A stretch of DNA of 64,000 nucleotides, from NCBI RefSeq assembly GCF_038594945.1, contig NZ_JBCFYD010000002.1:682001-746000 (forward strand). The letters run 5' to 3'. The stretch is from Fodinibius sp. Rm-B-1B1-1. Its GTDB lineage: Bacteria > Bacteroidota > Rhodothermia > Balneolales > Balneolaceae. Position numbers and translations under genes: made by a program. Every line of letters begins with the position of its first letter. Within the stretch, counting starts at the first letter, position 1. The notes under the pieces were generated by a model, which did no database searches, was not told the DNA's origin, and saw only the letters and a program-made list of their open reading frames with translations. This document shows, piece after piece, positions 34,388 through 43,085 of this stretch.

Positions 34388-35588
34388 TTTTATCATTGTT
34401 GGGGGCGGCATCGTTGGGCTGTCTACGGCTTATGCTATCAAAAAAAGGAATCCGGCATCGGCTATTCTGATATTGGAGAAGGAGTCTCACCCGGCTGCCC
34501 ATCAAACCGGTAGAAATAGTGGAGTTATACATTCAGGGATATACTATAAACCGGGTAGCAAAAAAGCCGAACTTGCGACCCGTGGAAGTGTACGGATGAT
34601 TCAATTCTGCAAAGACCATGGTATTAAGTATGAGCAATGTGGAAAAGTTATTGTTGCTACCAATAAGGATGAGCTTCCTTATTTAGATATCCTACAAGAG
34701 CGAGGAATACAGAATGGGCTTAATGTTCGCAAGATTACAGAAGAAGAGCTTGCCGAGCGGGAGCCGCATGTAACGGGAAAGGCAGCTTTGTATGTGCCAG
34801 AAGCTGGGATTGTCAGTTATAAAAACGTTGCCGAAGTGCTTGTTGATCGGTTAAAAGATTATGGCGTTGAGATCGGTTTCAATCAATATGTTAAGGGAAT
34901 CAAATGTGGTGAAACAAGTTGTGAGGTTAGAACTCAAAATTGTCGTTTCAAGGGAAGATATATTATCAATTGCGGGGGCTTACAGAGCGATCGGATAGCA
35001 AATGAGACGGGAGCAAATGTCCAGCATCGCATTGTTCCATTTCGGGGCGAATACTACGAAATTGTTGACGAACGCCGACATCTTGTGAATAACCTGATCT
35101 ATCCAGTACCTAATCCAAGCTTTCCATTTCTGGGAGTTCACTTTACGCGAATGATTGATGGTAGTATCCATGCCGGTCCCAACGCTGTGCTTAGTTTAAA
35201 AAGGGAGGGCTACTCGAAGTATTCTTTTGACTTTGTAGATGCCTGGAGTGCATTAACATATCCCGGTTTTTGGAAACTCGCTGGTAAACATTGGCGGGAG
35301 GGATTTCGAGAATTGCACCGGTCGCTGTCAAAGTCTCAATTTGTGAAAAGTCTCCAAAAGTTAATTCCCGAAATACGAGAAGAAGATCTGGTTCCATCCA
35401 ACTCTGGTGTACGGGCACAGGCGTTGAATAGGGATGGAAGCTTGGTAGATGACTTCTTGATCAAATATCATGGCAGAACCATCCACGTATGCAATGCACC
35501 TTCACCGGCTGCAACGGCATCACTCGAAATCGGAGACCAAATAGCCGACTATGTAATGAAACATCAATCTACGGGAGTAGCAGTTTAA
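34380..35588 (+). CDS. lhgO: L-2-hydroxyglutarate oxidase-like FAD enzyme (LhgO family)
   Basis: This 402-residue DAO-family flavoprotein has the FAD motif [34 protein letters not shown] is the wording typical of LhgO, and [10 protein letters not shown] near the C-terminus is typical too. LhgO oxidises L-2-hydroxyglutarate to 2-oxoglutarate. Its place between rfbF and a SAF-domain dehydrogenase gene is unusual for a catabolic enzyme. It may oxidise a hydroxy acid needed for this glycan or recycle a by-product. The 8-bp overlap with rfbF makes it clearly part of the operon. Confidence 0.8.
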   Translation: MYNFIIVGGGIVGLSTAYAIKKRNPASAILILEKESHPAAHQTGRNSGVIHSGIYYKPGSKKAELATRGSVRMIQFCKDHGIKYEQCGKVIVATNKDELPYLDILQERGIQNGLNVRKITEEELAEREPHVTGKAALYVPEAGIVSYKNVAEVLVDRLKDYGVEIGFNQYVKGIKCGETSCEVRTQNCRFKGRYIINCGGLQSDRIANETGANVQHRIVPFRGEYYEIVDERRHLVNNLIYPVPNPSFPFLGVHFTRMIDGSIHAGPNAVLSLKREGYSKYSFDFVDAWSALTYPGFWKLAGKHWREGFRELHRSLSKSQFVKSLQKLIPEIREEDLVPSNSGVRAQALNRDGSLVDDFLIKYHGRTIHVCNAPSPAATASLEIGDQIADYVMKHQSTGVAV

Positions 35589-35627
35589 ATATCTTCTTAT
35601 AGAAGTAATGGTTTAACGTTTTAGCTT

Positions 35628-36947
35628 GTGAGTACATCTATGATTATTACGGATAAAAAGTTGGAAATGCTTGAAAAAGCTGATACTCCTATTAAGGTAG
35701 GTATTGTTGGGGCTGGTTTTTTTGCTCGTGGGGTTGCTTTGCAGTTTGTGTCTGCAGCTGTTGGAATGCGTTTGGTTGCTATTGCAAATCGAACACCAGA
35801 AAATGCAATTCGGCTTTGTGATGAAGTGGGTATCGATGATGTGGTAGAAGTAGAATCACAGATAGTGTTGGATGCAGCTATACAGCATGGCAAAACCTGT
35901 GTGACGAACAACCCATTTTTGTTATGTAAGTCTGATAGAATTGATGTAATCATCGAGGCAACGGGAAATATATCTTTTGGGGCTCAGGTTGTTCTTTCTG
36001 CTATTGAGCATCGAAAACATGTGATTGTAAATGCGGAACTTGACGGTACGGTGGGTCCCATTTTAAAAATATATGCCGATAAAGCTGGCGTTATTTTTAC
36101 TGATATTGATGGCGATCAACCGGGGGTAATTATGAATCTCTATCGGTTCATCAAAGGAGTGGGGATTAAACCAGTGCTGTGTGGGAACATTAAGGGGTTG
36201 CATGATCCGTACCGAAATCCACAAACGCAAAAAGAGTTTGCAAATAAATGGGGACAAAATGCAGCTATGGTCACGTCCTTTGCTGATGGCAGTAAAATTT
36301 CATTTGAACAGGCGGTGATTGCTAATGCTACGGAAATGAAAGTGGCAAAAAGGGGTATGTATGGGCCAACTGTTGATGCCGGTACTGCTATAACAGAAGC
36401 TATAAAATCGTACCCTGATGAAGCGTTTACTTTCGAAGCCGGAATTGTTGACTATATAGTAGGCGCCGAGCCAGGGCCAGGCATTTTCATCGTAGGAACT
36501 TGCGATCACCCTTTGCAGCAGCATTATTTAAAGCTTTATAAGCTGGGCGATGGTCCGTTTTACTGTTTTTATACTCCTTTTCACTTATGTCATTTCGAAG
36601 TACCCAATACTGTTGCCCGGGCAATGTTATTTAACGATGCCACCATTGCACCTGTATCTGCTCCACAGGTAGAAGTAGTGGCAGTGGCTAAGAGAGATCT
36701 AAAAGCTGGCCAAAAGATTGATGGAATTGGATTCTATATGACTTATGGGATGTGTGAAAACTCGGAAGTTGTTACCGAAGAGCAGTTATTGCCATTAGGG
36801 GCTGCCGAAGATTGCATATTGAAACGGGATGTTAATAAAGACGAGGTGTTGTGTTATCAAGACGTGGAGCTGCCTGAAGGTCGGTTAATAGATCAGTTGT
36901 TAGCGGAACAGCGATCCTTTTTTTCTAAGAACATGGCAATTGAATAA
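35628..36947 (+). CDS. NAD(P)-dependent oxidoreductase with SAF domain
   Basis: This 439-residue protein starts at GTG. An N-terminal Rossmann domain (VGIVGAGFFARG, about residues 24-35) is followed by a homoserine-dehydrogenase-like catalytic part. A C-terminal SAF domain (AVAKRDLKAGQKIDGIG, about 350-366) resembles those of sialic-acid synthases and antifreeze proteins. The family is found in sugar-biosynthesis clusters but its reaction is not established to my knowledge. Neighbours are LhgO-like and a nucleotidyltransferase gene 2 bp downstream. It probably makes an unusual sugar or acid for a CDP-activated building block. Confidence 0.75.
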   Translation: MSTSMIITDKKLEMLEKADTPIKVGIVGAGFFARGVALQFVSAAVGMRLVAIANRTPENAIRLCDEVGIDDVVEVESQIVLDAAIQHGKTCVTNNPFLLCKSDRIDVIIEATGNISFGAQVVLSAIEHRKHVIVNAELDGTVGPILKIYADKAGVIFTDIDGDQPGVIMNLYRFIKGVGIKPVLCGNIKGLHDPYRNPQTQKEFANKWGQNAAMVTSFADGSKISFEQAVIANATEMKVAKRGMYGPTVDAGTAITEAIKSYPDEAFTFEAGIVDYIVGAEPGPGIFIVGTCDHPLQQHYLKLYKLGDGPFYCFYTPFHLCHFEVPNTVARAMLFNDATIAPVSAPQVEVVAVAKRDLKAGQKIDGIGFYMTYGMCENSEVVTEEQLLPLGAAEDCILKRDVNKDEVLCYQDVELPEGRLIDQLLAEQRSFFSKNMAIE

Positions 36948-36949
36948 CT

Positions 36950-37720
36950 ATGTGTGCATCATTGCCTGTAGTCGGGTTGATTCCAGCAGCCGGATTTGCC
37001 CGGCGTATTTCATCACAAATTTCAGTAAGCAAAGAGGTATTCCCGGTAATGTTAGCGGATGGATACCGTAAACCGGTAGCCTCATTTTTGATTGACAGTT
37101 TTCAAAAAGCTGGCACTGATAAAGCTTATGTGATATTAAGAGAGGGTAAATGGGATATTCCTGAGACGTTAGCAAATGATAAAGCTATTGAACTACCATT
37201 AGCTTATATTGTCACTGGATCTACGAGTGGAGTGCCCTTTACCCTGGATAAAAGTTATGGATTTATAAAAGATAGCATAGTATTCCTGGGTTTTCCTGAT
37301 ATTATATTTAGGCCTGTTGATGCATTTCAACAATTACTCCAAAAGCAGGAGAGAACCGATGCTGACCTGGTTTTGGGACTCTTCAAAACCCAGAAGCCAC
37401 ACAAGGCAGACATGGTTTCGTTGGATGGCAAAAATGAGTTGCAGGATATTGTCATTAAACCTGAACAAACATCCCTTTCTTATACATGGATCATTGCACT
37501 TTGGACGCCTGCCTTTACGGAATTTCTCCATGATTTTCTTTCCGCAAATGTGTCCCCTAAAGGTCAACAAGAGTTACATATTGGAGAAGTTGTAAGAGCA
37601 GCTATTCATTCAAAAATGAAGACCTCATATGTAACATTTGATTCTGGATCTTTCCTTGATATTGGAACACCTGAAGAGCTTAGTACTATACGAGATCAAA
37701 GCTGGATGGATGTTTTTTAG
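36950..37720 (+). CDS. Sugar-phosphate nucleotidyltransferase
   Basis: This 256-residue protein begins GLIPAAGFARRI, a nucleotidyltransferase P-loop in which the usual GxGTR is changed to GFARR. It continues with SKEVFPV in place of the KPM/KQL segment. LGFPDIIF fits the metal-binding strand and SFLDIGTPEEL is typical of the C-terminal part of RmlA/GlmU-like enzymes. It is divergent, so donor and product are uncertain. It follows the SAF-domain gene by 2 bp and ends the operon. Its presence beside rfbF suggests two activated sugars are made by this module. Confidence 0.75.
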   Translation: MCASLPVVGLIPAAGFARRISSQISVSKEVFPVMLADGYRKPVASFLIDSFQKAGTDKAYVILREGKWDIPETLANDKAIELPLAYIVTGSTSGVPFTLDKSYGFIKDSIVFLGFPDIIFRPVDAFQQLLQKQERTDADLVLGLFKTQKPHKADMVSLDGKNELQDIVIKPEQTSLSYTWIIALWTPAFTEFLHDFLSANVSPKGQQELHIGEVVRAAIHSKMKTSYVTFDSGSFLDIGTPEELSTIRDQSWMDVF

Positions 37721-37798
37721 GGGTTGGTTGCCAAGAAGAAATAAGGTATTTCTTTATCCGTATAAGTGATTGCTTTTAAGGTGATTAGAGAATAGTTC

Positions 37799-37813
37799 GA
37801 GTAATTATTACTC
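37799..37813 (+). promoter_or_regulatory. Candidate enhancer-binding-protein site (perfect palindrome)
   Basis: GAGTAAT-T-ATTACTC is a perfect inverted repeat with 7-bp arms and the best representative of the site family in this locus. Its centre is about 164 bp upstream of the -24 GG at 37970. Confidence 0.7.
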
Positions 37814-37968
37814 AAAAGAAAGTAAATAAAACCCTATAGCATTCATGAAGTCATTTCTGATATAAGGAAGTTTCAAAAAGAAAAATGTTAGCAGGAGAAA
37901 ACAGTACACAAAGTATATATAATGCATCTTGAATTCTCCTCTATAAGTACTACAAGTTGTATTAGAGT

Positions 37969-37984
37969 TGGCATGACAATTGTA
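37969..37984 (+). promoter_or_regulatory. Sigma-54-like -24/-12 promoter for the dTDP-amino-sugar operon
   Basis: TGGCAT-N5-TTGTA with correct spacing. The predicted start near 37995 gives a leader of about 120 nt before the NeuD-like gene. Confidence 0.7.
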
Positions 37985-38117
37985 TATAAGAAAAGAGGAA
38001 GGTTTCAGATTATGAGGCAGTTCCATTTAATGATCAGGTAAATTACGAGAGTCATTTATGCTGAGTGGTTTATTGGGGTAATACGTTGGTTTTAATTTGA
38101 TAAAAAGAGGGATCTCT

Positions 38118-38837
38118 ATGAAAAAGTTATTGATATATGGATGCGGTTATCCGTCTATTACAAGTTTGGTTAAATATTTAAATATGAGAGGAGAAGAGTG
38201 GCAAATAGCGGGGTATCTGGATGACAGCCTTTTTGGAGAAGAGGTTAGTTATCATGGTTATCCCATTATTGGTGATGAGACTTCGATTTCCGCTTTTGTT
38301 GAACAGGGATATTATTTTTTCAATAACGTGGCTTCATCGACTGATAAAATGGAAGCGGTGGCTAAAAAAATTGATCGTCATAATGCTAAAATTTGCACGC
38401 TTATCTTTCCTGAACCACCGGATATCGATTTGGATACCATTACTGTTGGAGCCGGTTCTATCATTTCTCCACAAGTTATTGTCGGAGCCGGCGTCCATTT
38501 CGGAAAAAATGTAATTGTCCGTCAGCAATCAATTGTTAGTCACAACTGCGACATCGGGGATTACTGTTTTATAGGTCCTAATGTTGGAATTATGGGCAAT
38601 GTAAATATTGGGGATAAGACATTTATTGGCGCAAAAGCGCTGATCAGAAATAATGTTAGCATCGGGAAAAATTGTGTGGTGGGAATGGGAGCTGTTGTAA
38701 CTAAAGATGTGCCAGATAATACGACTGTTATTGGCAATCCGGCTAAGCCCATTAATCACCTCAATGGAAATGGTAAAAAGCATTCTAAAGATGTGGTCGA
38801 GAATGTATCGAAAACGTTATTTATCACCAACAGCTAA
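38118..38837 (+). CDS. NeuD/PglD-like sugar acyltransferase
   Basis: Started at the ATG at 38118 (AGAGGG site upstream; a TTG at 38097 is in frame but weaker) the protein has 239 residues. An N-terminal nucleotide-sugar-binding Rossmann domain (LLIYGCGYP) is followed by hexapeptide repeats of a left-handed beta-helix (from about residue 105). The likely catalytic His is in VSHNCDIGDYC. The gene leads the operon with WecF-, RmlA- and WecE-like genes. It may N-acetylate dTDP-Fuc4N in place of WecD, or act as PglD on the UDP-4-amino sugar. Confidence 0.8.
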   Translation: MKKLLIYGCGYPSITSLVKYLNMRGEEWQIAGYLDDSLFGEEVSYHGYPIIGDETSISAFVEQGYYFFNNVASSTDKMEAVAKKIDRHNAKICTLIFPEPPDIDLDTITVGAGSIISPQVIVGAGVHFGKNVIVRQQSIVSHNCDIGDYCFIGPNVGIMGNVNIGDKTFIGAKALIRNNVSIGKNCVVGMGAVVTKDVPDNTTVIGNPAKPINHLNGNGKKHSKDVVENVSKTLFITNS

Positions 38838-38842
38838 TACCA

Positions 38843-39544
38843 GTGAGCAAAACAATAGCTATATCGCAATCCAATTATATTCCCTGGAAAGGTTATTTCG
38901 ATTTCATTGCAGAGGTCGATGAGTTTGTTCTCTACGACGAAGTGCAGTATACCACTCGGGATTGGCGGAATCGGAATCGTATTAAAACTCCTCAGGGGCC
39001 AAAATGGCTTACTATACCGGTCCACGGAAGTCAAAGTGATAGTATTGATGAAGTTGACATTGCTGATAATGACTGGAATGAAAAGCATTGGCAAATACTT
39101 CGGCATATATACAATCAAGCTCCATTTTTTAGTTATTGGGAACGGGACATTTTACGACTGTATGAGCAGGCGACATTCAGTCGGTTAAGTGAGATCAATC
39201 GTCATTTCCTTGTTGGTATTACTAAGCTATTAGGGATTAAAACTTCTTTTAGCTGGAGTACGGATTATAATGCAAGAGGTGATAGAACTGAACGATTGAT
39301 ATCAATTTGTAAACAGGCGAATGCTGATGTTTATGTTTCGGGTCCGGCAGCCAAAGCATATTTAGATGTAGGATTATTCAACAAAGAGGGCATTACCGTA
39401 CAATGGATGAATTATGAGGACTATAAAGAGTATCCTCAATTGTATGGGGAGTTTGACCATACCGTTTCAATACTTGATTTATTGTTCAATACTGGTCCCC
39501 AAGCGCTTGATTACCTAAAAACAGCTATACAAGTAGAAATATGA
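38843..39544 (+). CDS. WbqC-family protein
   Basis: This 233-residue protein starts at GTG, 5 bp after the acyltransferase. The opening (ISQSNYIPWKGYFDFI) and the DEVQYTTRDWRNRN block are the hallmarks of the WbqC family, common in O-antigen and amino-sugar loci. The function is not established; a role in N-acylation or amino-sugar assembly has been proposed from context. It overlaps the WecF-like gene by 4 bp, so these genes are probably translated together. Confidence 0.85.
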   Translation: MSKTIAISQSNYIPWKGYFDFIAEVDEFVLYDEVQYTTRDWRNRNRIKTPQGPKWLTIPVHGSQSDSIDEVDIADNDWNEKHWQILRHIYNQAPFFSYWERDILRLYEQATFSRLSEINRHFLVGITKLLGIKTSFSWSTDYNARGDRTERLISICKQANADVYVSGPAAKAYLDVGLFNKEGITVQWMNYEDYKEYPQLYGEFDHTVSILDLLFNTGPQALDYLKTAIQVEI

Positions 39545-40740
39545 GCAACGGTGAGATACTGCATATTACCAAGGACGAAAAATTCATCGACGGTGCGTAC
39601 TACTTATTTGAGAAAGCATTTCCCAACCGAAATCGATTTGTTGTGCTTAAGCCACCGGCCGATCCGCCGATTCGCTATCTAAATAAAAAATTAGTTGCTA
39701 AAGCAGAATTTAAGATTATATCGCGATCTACTATTAAGCAGCTTGCTGACCGGAGTTCAGAATACTCAGTTACGGTATTACATGGACTTAATAATGAACA
39801 TGCTCTTATCTACTCTTCGGCTGTTTTTAAAGATCGTTTTATGGGGATTATCCACGGAGGAGAGATCTATAACAGTGGTTTGATGGATATAGTGTTAATG
39901 GGAGATGAGACAAAAAAATTGTATCAAAACACCTCTCAAACAACGTTTATTGAACGAGCAAAGAATCTTCTTCGAAAAATTAAATACCGTAATCATAAAT
40001 ATCCCAAGCAGGTTGATTTATTACACATTTTGTATCAAATGCAGGTGTTTGGGTCGTTGCCAGGGATATCATATCAGAAATACATTAACGAAAAAATATA
40101 TAACCCATTTGTACAGCATATTCCTTTCAGCTACTATCCCATTGATTTTATTATCAGTGACAAAGATTTAAGGGTACAGGGAAAAGACATCCTGCTGGGA
40201 AATTCAGCTTCTGCAACGAATAATCATTTGGAAGCTTTTGAACTTCTGTCATCAATTAATCTGGGGGATAGAAAAATTATTACCCCTTTAAGCTATGGGT
40301 CTGAAAAATATGCCAAAGCTATTGTGGATGAAGGACAAAAACTGTTTGGTGATCAGTTTGTGCCTCTAAATAAGTTTCTTCCGATTGATGAATATAATCG
40401 GGTGATAAGTCATTGTGGTATTGTGATAATGAACCATTATCGTCCACAGGCGATGGGAAATATTATTGCTGCACTGTATATGGGCGCAAAGGTTTTCTTA
40501 AACACTACTAATGTATACGAATATTTTAAGGGATTAGGGTGCCATATCTTTTTAATTGATGAAGATTTAACATCCCAAAAGAAACCATTCGAACTCCTAT
40601 CAAGTAATCAGGTGATGCATAATCGAGCTGTATTAGAGGAGTTGTTAAGTACAGCTGTTTTAGTGGAAGAAATGCGAAAAGCGTTTAAAGATATTTTTGA
40701 TTATAACAATACGTTAAACCAGCAAGAGGTGGCATTATGA
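39541..40740 (+). CDS. WecF-like 4-acetamido-4,6-dideoxyhexose transferase (GT56-type)
   Basis: This 399-residue protein resembles the Fuc4NAc transferase family. It shows the IHGGEIYN segment (about residues 101-108), [16 protein letters not shown] in the middle and [14 protein letters not shown] near residue 300, as in WecF. In enterobacteria WecF transfers Fuc4NAc from dTDP-Fuc4NAc to the lipid-linked disaccharide of common antigen. Its neighbours RmlA and WecE make that donor, which supports the assignment. It overlaps rmlA by 4 bp. The acceptor here is unknown. Confidence 0.75.
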   Translation: MSNGEILHITKDEKFIDGAYYLFEKAFPNRNRFVVLKPPADPPIRYLNKKLVAKAEFKIISRSTIKQLADRSSEYSVTVLHGLNNEHALIYSSAVFKDRFMGIIHGGEIYNSGLMDIVLMGDETKKLYQNTSQTTFIERAKNLLRKIKYRNHKYPKQVDLLHILYQMQVFGSLPGISYQKYINEKIYNPFVQHIPFSYYPIDFIISDKDLRVQGKDILLGNSASATNNHLEAFELLSSINLGDRKIITPLSYGSEKYAKAIVDEGQKLFGDQFVPLNKFLPIDEYNRVISHCGIVIMNHYRPQAMGNIIAALYMGAKVFLNTTNVYEYFKGLGCHIFLIDEDLTSQKKPFELLSSNQVMHNRAVLEELLSTAVLVEEMRKAFKDIFDYNNTLNQQEVAL

Positions 40741-41681
40741 AGAAAATGATGAGGGGGGTAAGCAAGGGCATTATTTTAGCAGGGGGCTCAGGTACTCGTT
40801 TATATCCGGTCACAAAGGGAATATCAAAGCAGTTAATGCCTATTTATGACAAGCCGATGATCTATTACCCGCTGTCTGTACTGATGCTGGCTGGAATTCG
40901 AGATATTTTAATTATAACGACGCCCGAAGATAAAGCCAGTTTTGAGCGATTGCTCGGGGATGGTTATGAATGGGGCATCCATATTCGATACGAAGTTCAA
41001 CCGCGTCCCGAAGGATTGGCTCAGGCGTTCCTTATTGGTGAAGAATTTATCGGCAATAGCAACGTATGTTTAATATTGGGAGATAACATCTTTTATGGTC
41101 ACGGATTTCGTCCGCTGCTCGAAGATGTAGTGGATGATTTTTCGGGTGCACGGATTTTTGGCTATCGCGTTAGTGATCCGCAACGGTTTGGTGTTGTAGA
41201 AGTGGATAAGTTTGACCGCATACTCAGTATCGAAGAGAAGCCGAAGGTTCCCAAAAGTAATATTGCGATAACAGGACTTTACTTTTATGACCATCAGGTG
41301 GTGGATTTTGCGAAGCAGGTGAGGCCATCGGAGCGGGGAGAGCTTGAAATAACATCCATCAATAAAATGTATTTAGAGCAAGGTGAGTTGCGTGCTGAAG
41401 TATTGGGACGGGGTTTTGCCTGGCTTGATACTGGAACACATACAGCTATGCAGGAAGCCTCACAATTTGTTGAGATTATTGAAAAACGACAGGGATTGAA
41501 AATATCATGTCCCGAAGAAATAGCATGGCGCAGAAAGTGGATTAATGATAGTGATTTACTGGGATTAGCCAGTGATATGTGTAAGAATGGGTACGGAGAG
41601 TATCTGAAGTCGTTATTGATTAATGATGACAGAAATAAATGGCAACAAAATGAAGCGTATCCAGCTGTAGAAATGGTATAG
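40737..41681 (+). CDS. rfbA: Glucose-1-phosphate thymidylyltransferase
   Basis: This 314-residue enzyme has the signature [16 protein letters not shown], then [25 protein letters not shown] and WLDTGTH. It makes dTDP-glucose from dTTP and glucose-1-phosphate. It is about 20 residues longer than typical RmlA because of a short C-terminal tail. rmlB, needed for the 4-keto-6-deoxy intermediate, is not in the window. A good AGAGGTGG site precedes the ATG. It is part of the operon that continues into the WecE-like gene. Confidence 0.95.
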   Translation: MKKMMRGVSKGIILAGGSGTRLYPVTKGISKQLMPIYDKPMIYYPLSVLMLAGIRDILIITTPEDKASFERLLGDGYEWGIHIRYEVQPRPEGLAQAFLIGEEFIGNSNVCLILGDNIFYGHGFRPLLEDVVDDFSGARIFGYRVSDPQRFGVVEVDKFDRILSIEEKPKVPKSNIAITGLYFYDHQVVDFAKQVRPSERGELEITSINKMYLEQGELRAEVLGRGFAWLDTGTHTAMQEASQFVEIIEKRQGLKISCPEEIAWRRKWINDSDLLGLASDMCKNGYGEYLKSLLINDDRNKWQQNEAYPAVEMV

Positions 41682-41716
41682 GGTTAGCAAGACAAAAGAA
41701 TAAAGGGAGAATAGCT

Positions 41717-42904
41717 ATGATTCCATTTAATAAGCCATATTTGACAGGCAAAGAGATGCATTATATGTACCAAGCGGTATATTCGGGCAAGATTTCGGGT
41801 AATGGAATTTATACCAAGAAATGTCAGAGCTTTTTTGAAGATCGCTATGATCTTAAAAAGGCTTTGTTGACTACCTCATGTACAGATGCATTGGAAATGT
41901 GTGCTTTGCTAATTGGTATAAAGCCTGGTGATGAAATTATAGTACCGTCTTATACTTTTGTATCAACGGCACTGGCATTTGTTCGACAGGGAGCCAAAAT
42001 TGTTTTTGCTGATAGTAGAGGTGACCATCCCGGGATAGCTGAGGAATGTTTGGAATCGCTTATCACATCAAAAACAAAAGCTATTGTACCCGTCCATTAT
42101 GCTGGGGTGGCCTGTGATATGGATAAAATAATGGATCTGGCCGATCAATATAATCTAATCGTGATAGAAGATGCCGCACAGGCTATAGAATCGACTTATA
42201 AAGAGAAGCCATTAGGTAGTATAGGGCATTTGGCGGCCTTTTCATTTCATGAGACTAAAAATATTATCTCGGGCGAAGGAGGGTTGCTGGCAATAAATGA
42301 TGAACGCTTTGTTGGGAGAGCAGAGATTATTTGGGAGAAGGGGACAAACAGAGCTGAATTTTTCAGGGGAGAAGTAAATAAGTATGAATGGAAAGATACA
42401 GGTTCTTCATTTTTGCCATCAGATATGACGGCAGCATTCTTGTGGGCTCAGTTAGAGAATATCGAAGATATCCAAAAGCGGAGAAGATCAGTATGGCTTC
42501 GTTATCATAAGGAACTACGTTCATGGGCAGACTATAATAATATCCGCCAACCAATTGTTCCATTTTATGCCAGCAATAATGCTCACATGTACTATTTGTG
42601 TTTCCAGAGGGAGGCTGATAGGCAGCTTGTTATTGACCGCTTGAAATTACTGGAGATACACACAGTGTCTCACTATTTGAGCCTCTATAACAGTACCTAT
42701 TGCAAGCAGCAGGGATATGATACTGATCAGGAACTGCCTATGAGCGATTATTATTCGGATTGTTTGCTACGATTACCGTTATACTTCGAGCTTGAGGATA
42801 CTGAACAAGAGAAGGTTATAAAGGCATTAACAGCTATCAACCTTAAGAAAGAGACAATCATAACGGATAGAAAACATCAGAAGTTAGTAGCTAAGTCGAC
42901 ATAG
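41717..42904 (+). CDS. rffA: dTDP-4-amino-4,6-dideoxygalactose transaminase (WecE/RffA-like)
   Basis: This 395-residue PLP-dependent sugar aminotransferase has VIEDAAQAIEST and the lysine K181 in FHETKNIISGEGG, the exact WecE/RffA context. It converts dTDP-4-keto-6-deoxyglucose to dTDP-Fuc4N using glutamate. With RmlA, the NeuD-like acyltransferase and the WecF-like transferase it completes most of a dTDP-Fuc4NAc route. The C-terminal extension of about 15 basic residues is not unusual. A GGGAG site lies 9 bases before the ATG. It is the last gene of the operon. Confidence 0.9.
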   Translation: MIPFNKPYLTGKEMHYMYQAVYSGKISGNGIYTKKCQSFFEDRYDLKKALLTTSCTDALEMCALLIGIKPGDEIIVPSYTFVSTALAFVRQGAKIVFADSRGDHPGIAEECLESLITSKTKAIVPVHYAGVACDMDKIMDLADQYNLIVIEDAAQAIESTYKEKPLGSIGHLAAFSFHETKNIISGEGGLLAINDERFVGRAEIIWEKGTNRAEFFRGEVNKYEWKDTGSSFLPSDMTAAFLWAQLENIEDIQKRRRSVWLRYHKELRSWADYNNIRQPIVPFYASNNAHMYYLCFQREADRQLVIDRLKLLEIHTVSHYLSLYNSTYCKQQGYDTDQELPMSDYYSDCLLRLPLYFELEDTEQEKVIKALTAINLKKETIITDRKHQKLVAKST

Positions 42905-42911
42905 ATAGGGG

Positions 42912-42926
42912 GAGTAAAATTTACTC
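42912..42926 (+). promoter_or_regulatory. Candidate enhancer-binding-protein site (perfect palindrome)
   Basis: GAGTAAA-A-TTTACTC is a perfect 7-bp-arm inverted repeat starting 8 bp after the rffA stop. Its centre is about 103 bp upstream of the -24 GG at 43022. Confidence 0.7.
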
Positions 42927-43020
42927 ATGCCTGCATTGTGTTTGTAATTAATGCCTATACAACCAGTTGTAGCTCCCTATGAAAAGCTCTAATTGGAGTA
43001 TTAATGATCAAATAAGAAGC

Positions 43021-43036
43021 TGGCACGTTTTTTGAG
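43021..43036 (+). promoter_or_regulatory. Sigma-54-like -24/-12 promoter for the UDP-glucuronate epimerase gene
   Basis: TGGCAC-N5-TTGAG has a perfect -24 box and correct spacing with A at the consensus C position of the -12 box. The predicted start near 43047 gives a leader of about 39 nt. Confidence 0.6.
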
Positions 43037-43085
43037 ATCTCTGTACATGGTGAAATAAATAACTTTAGTTAGAGAGAAATACATT

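Larger units (their letters stand above)
37721..38117 (+). other. Intergenic region with palindromic operator and sigma-54-like promoter
   Basis: This 397-bp gap contains a short AT-rich hairpin (AAGAAATA-AGG-TATTTCTT, near 37736) without a good T-run, the perfect palindrome at 37799-37813 and the sigma-54-like element at 37969-37984. The predicted leader is about 120 nt. No gene is supported. Confidence 0.75.

Noticed and set aside
37735-37756. AT-rich hairpin AAGAAATA/TATTTCTT as a terminator after the nucleotidyltransferase gene
   Set aside because: The stem is weak and is not followed by a convincing T-run.
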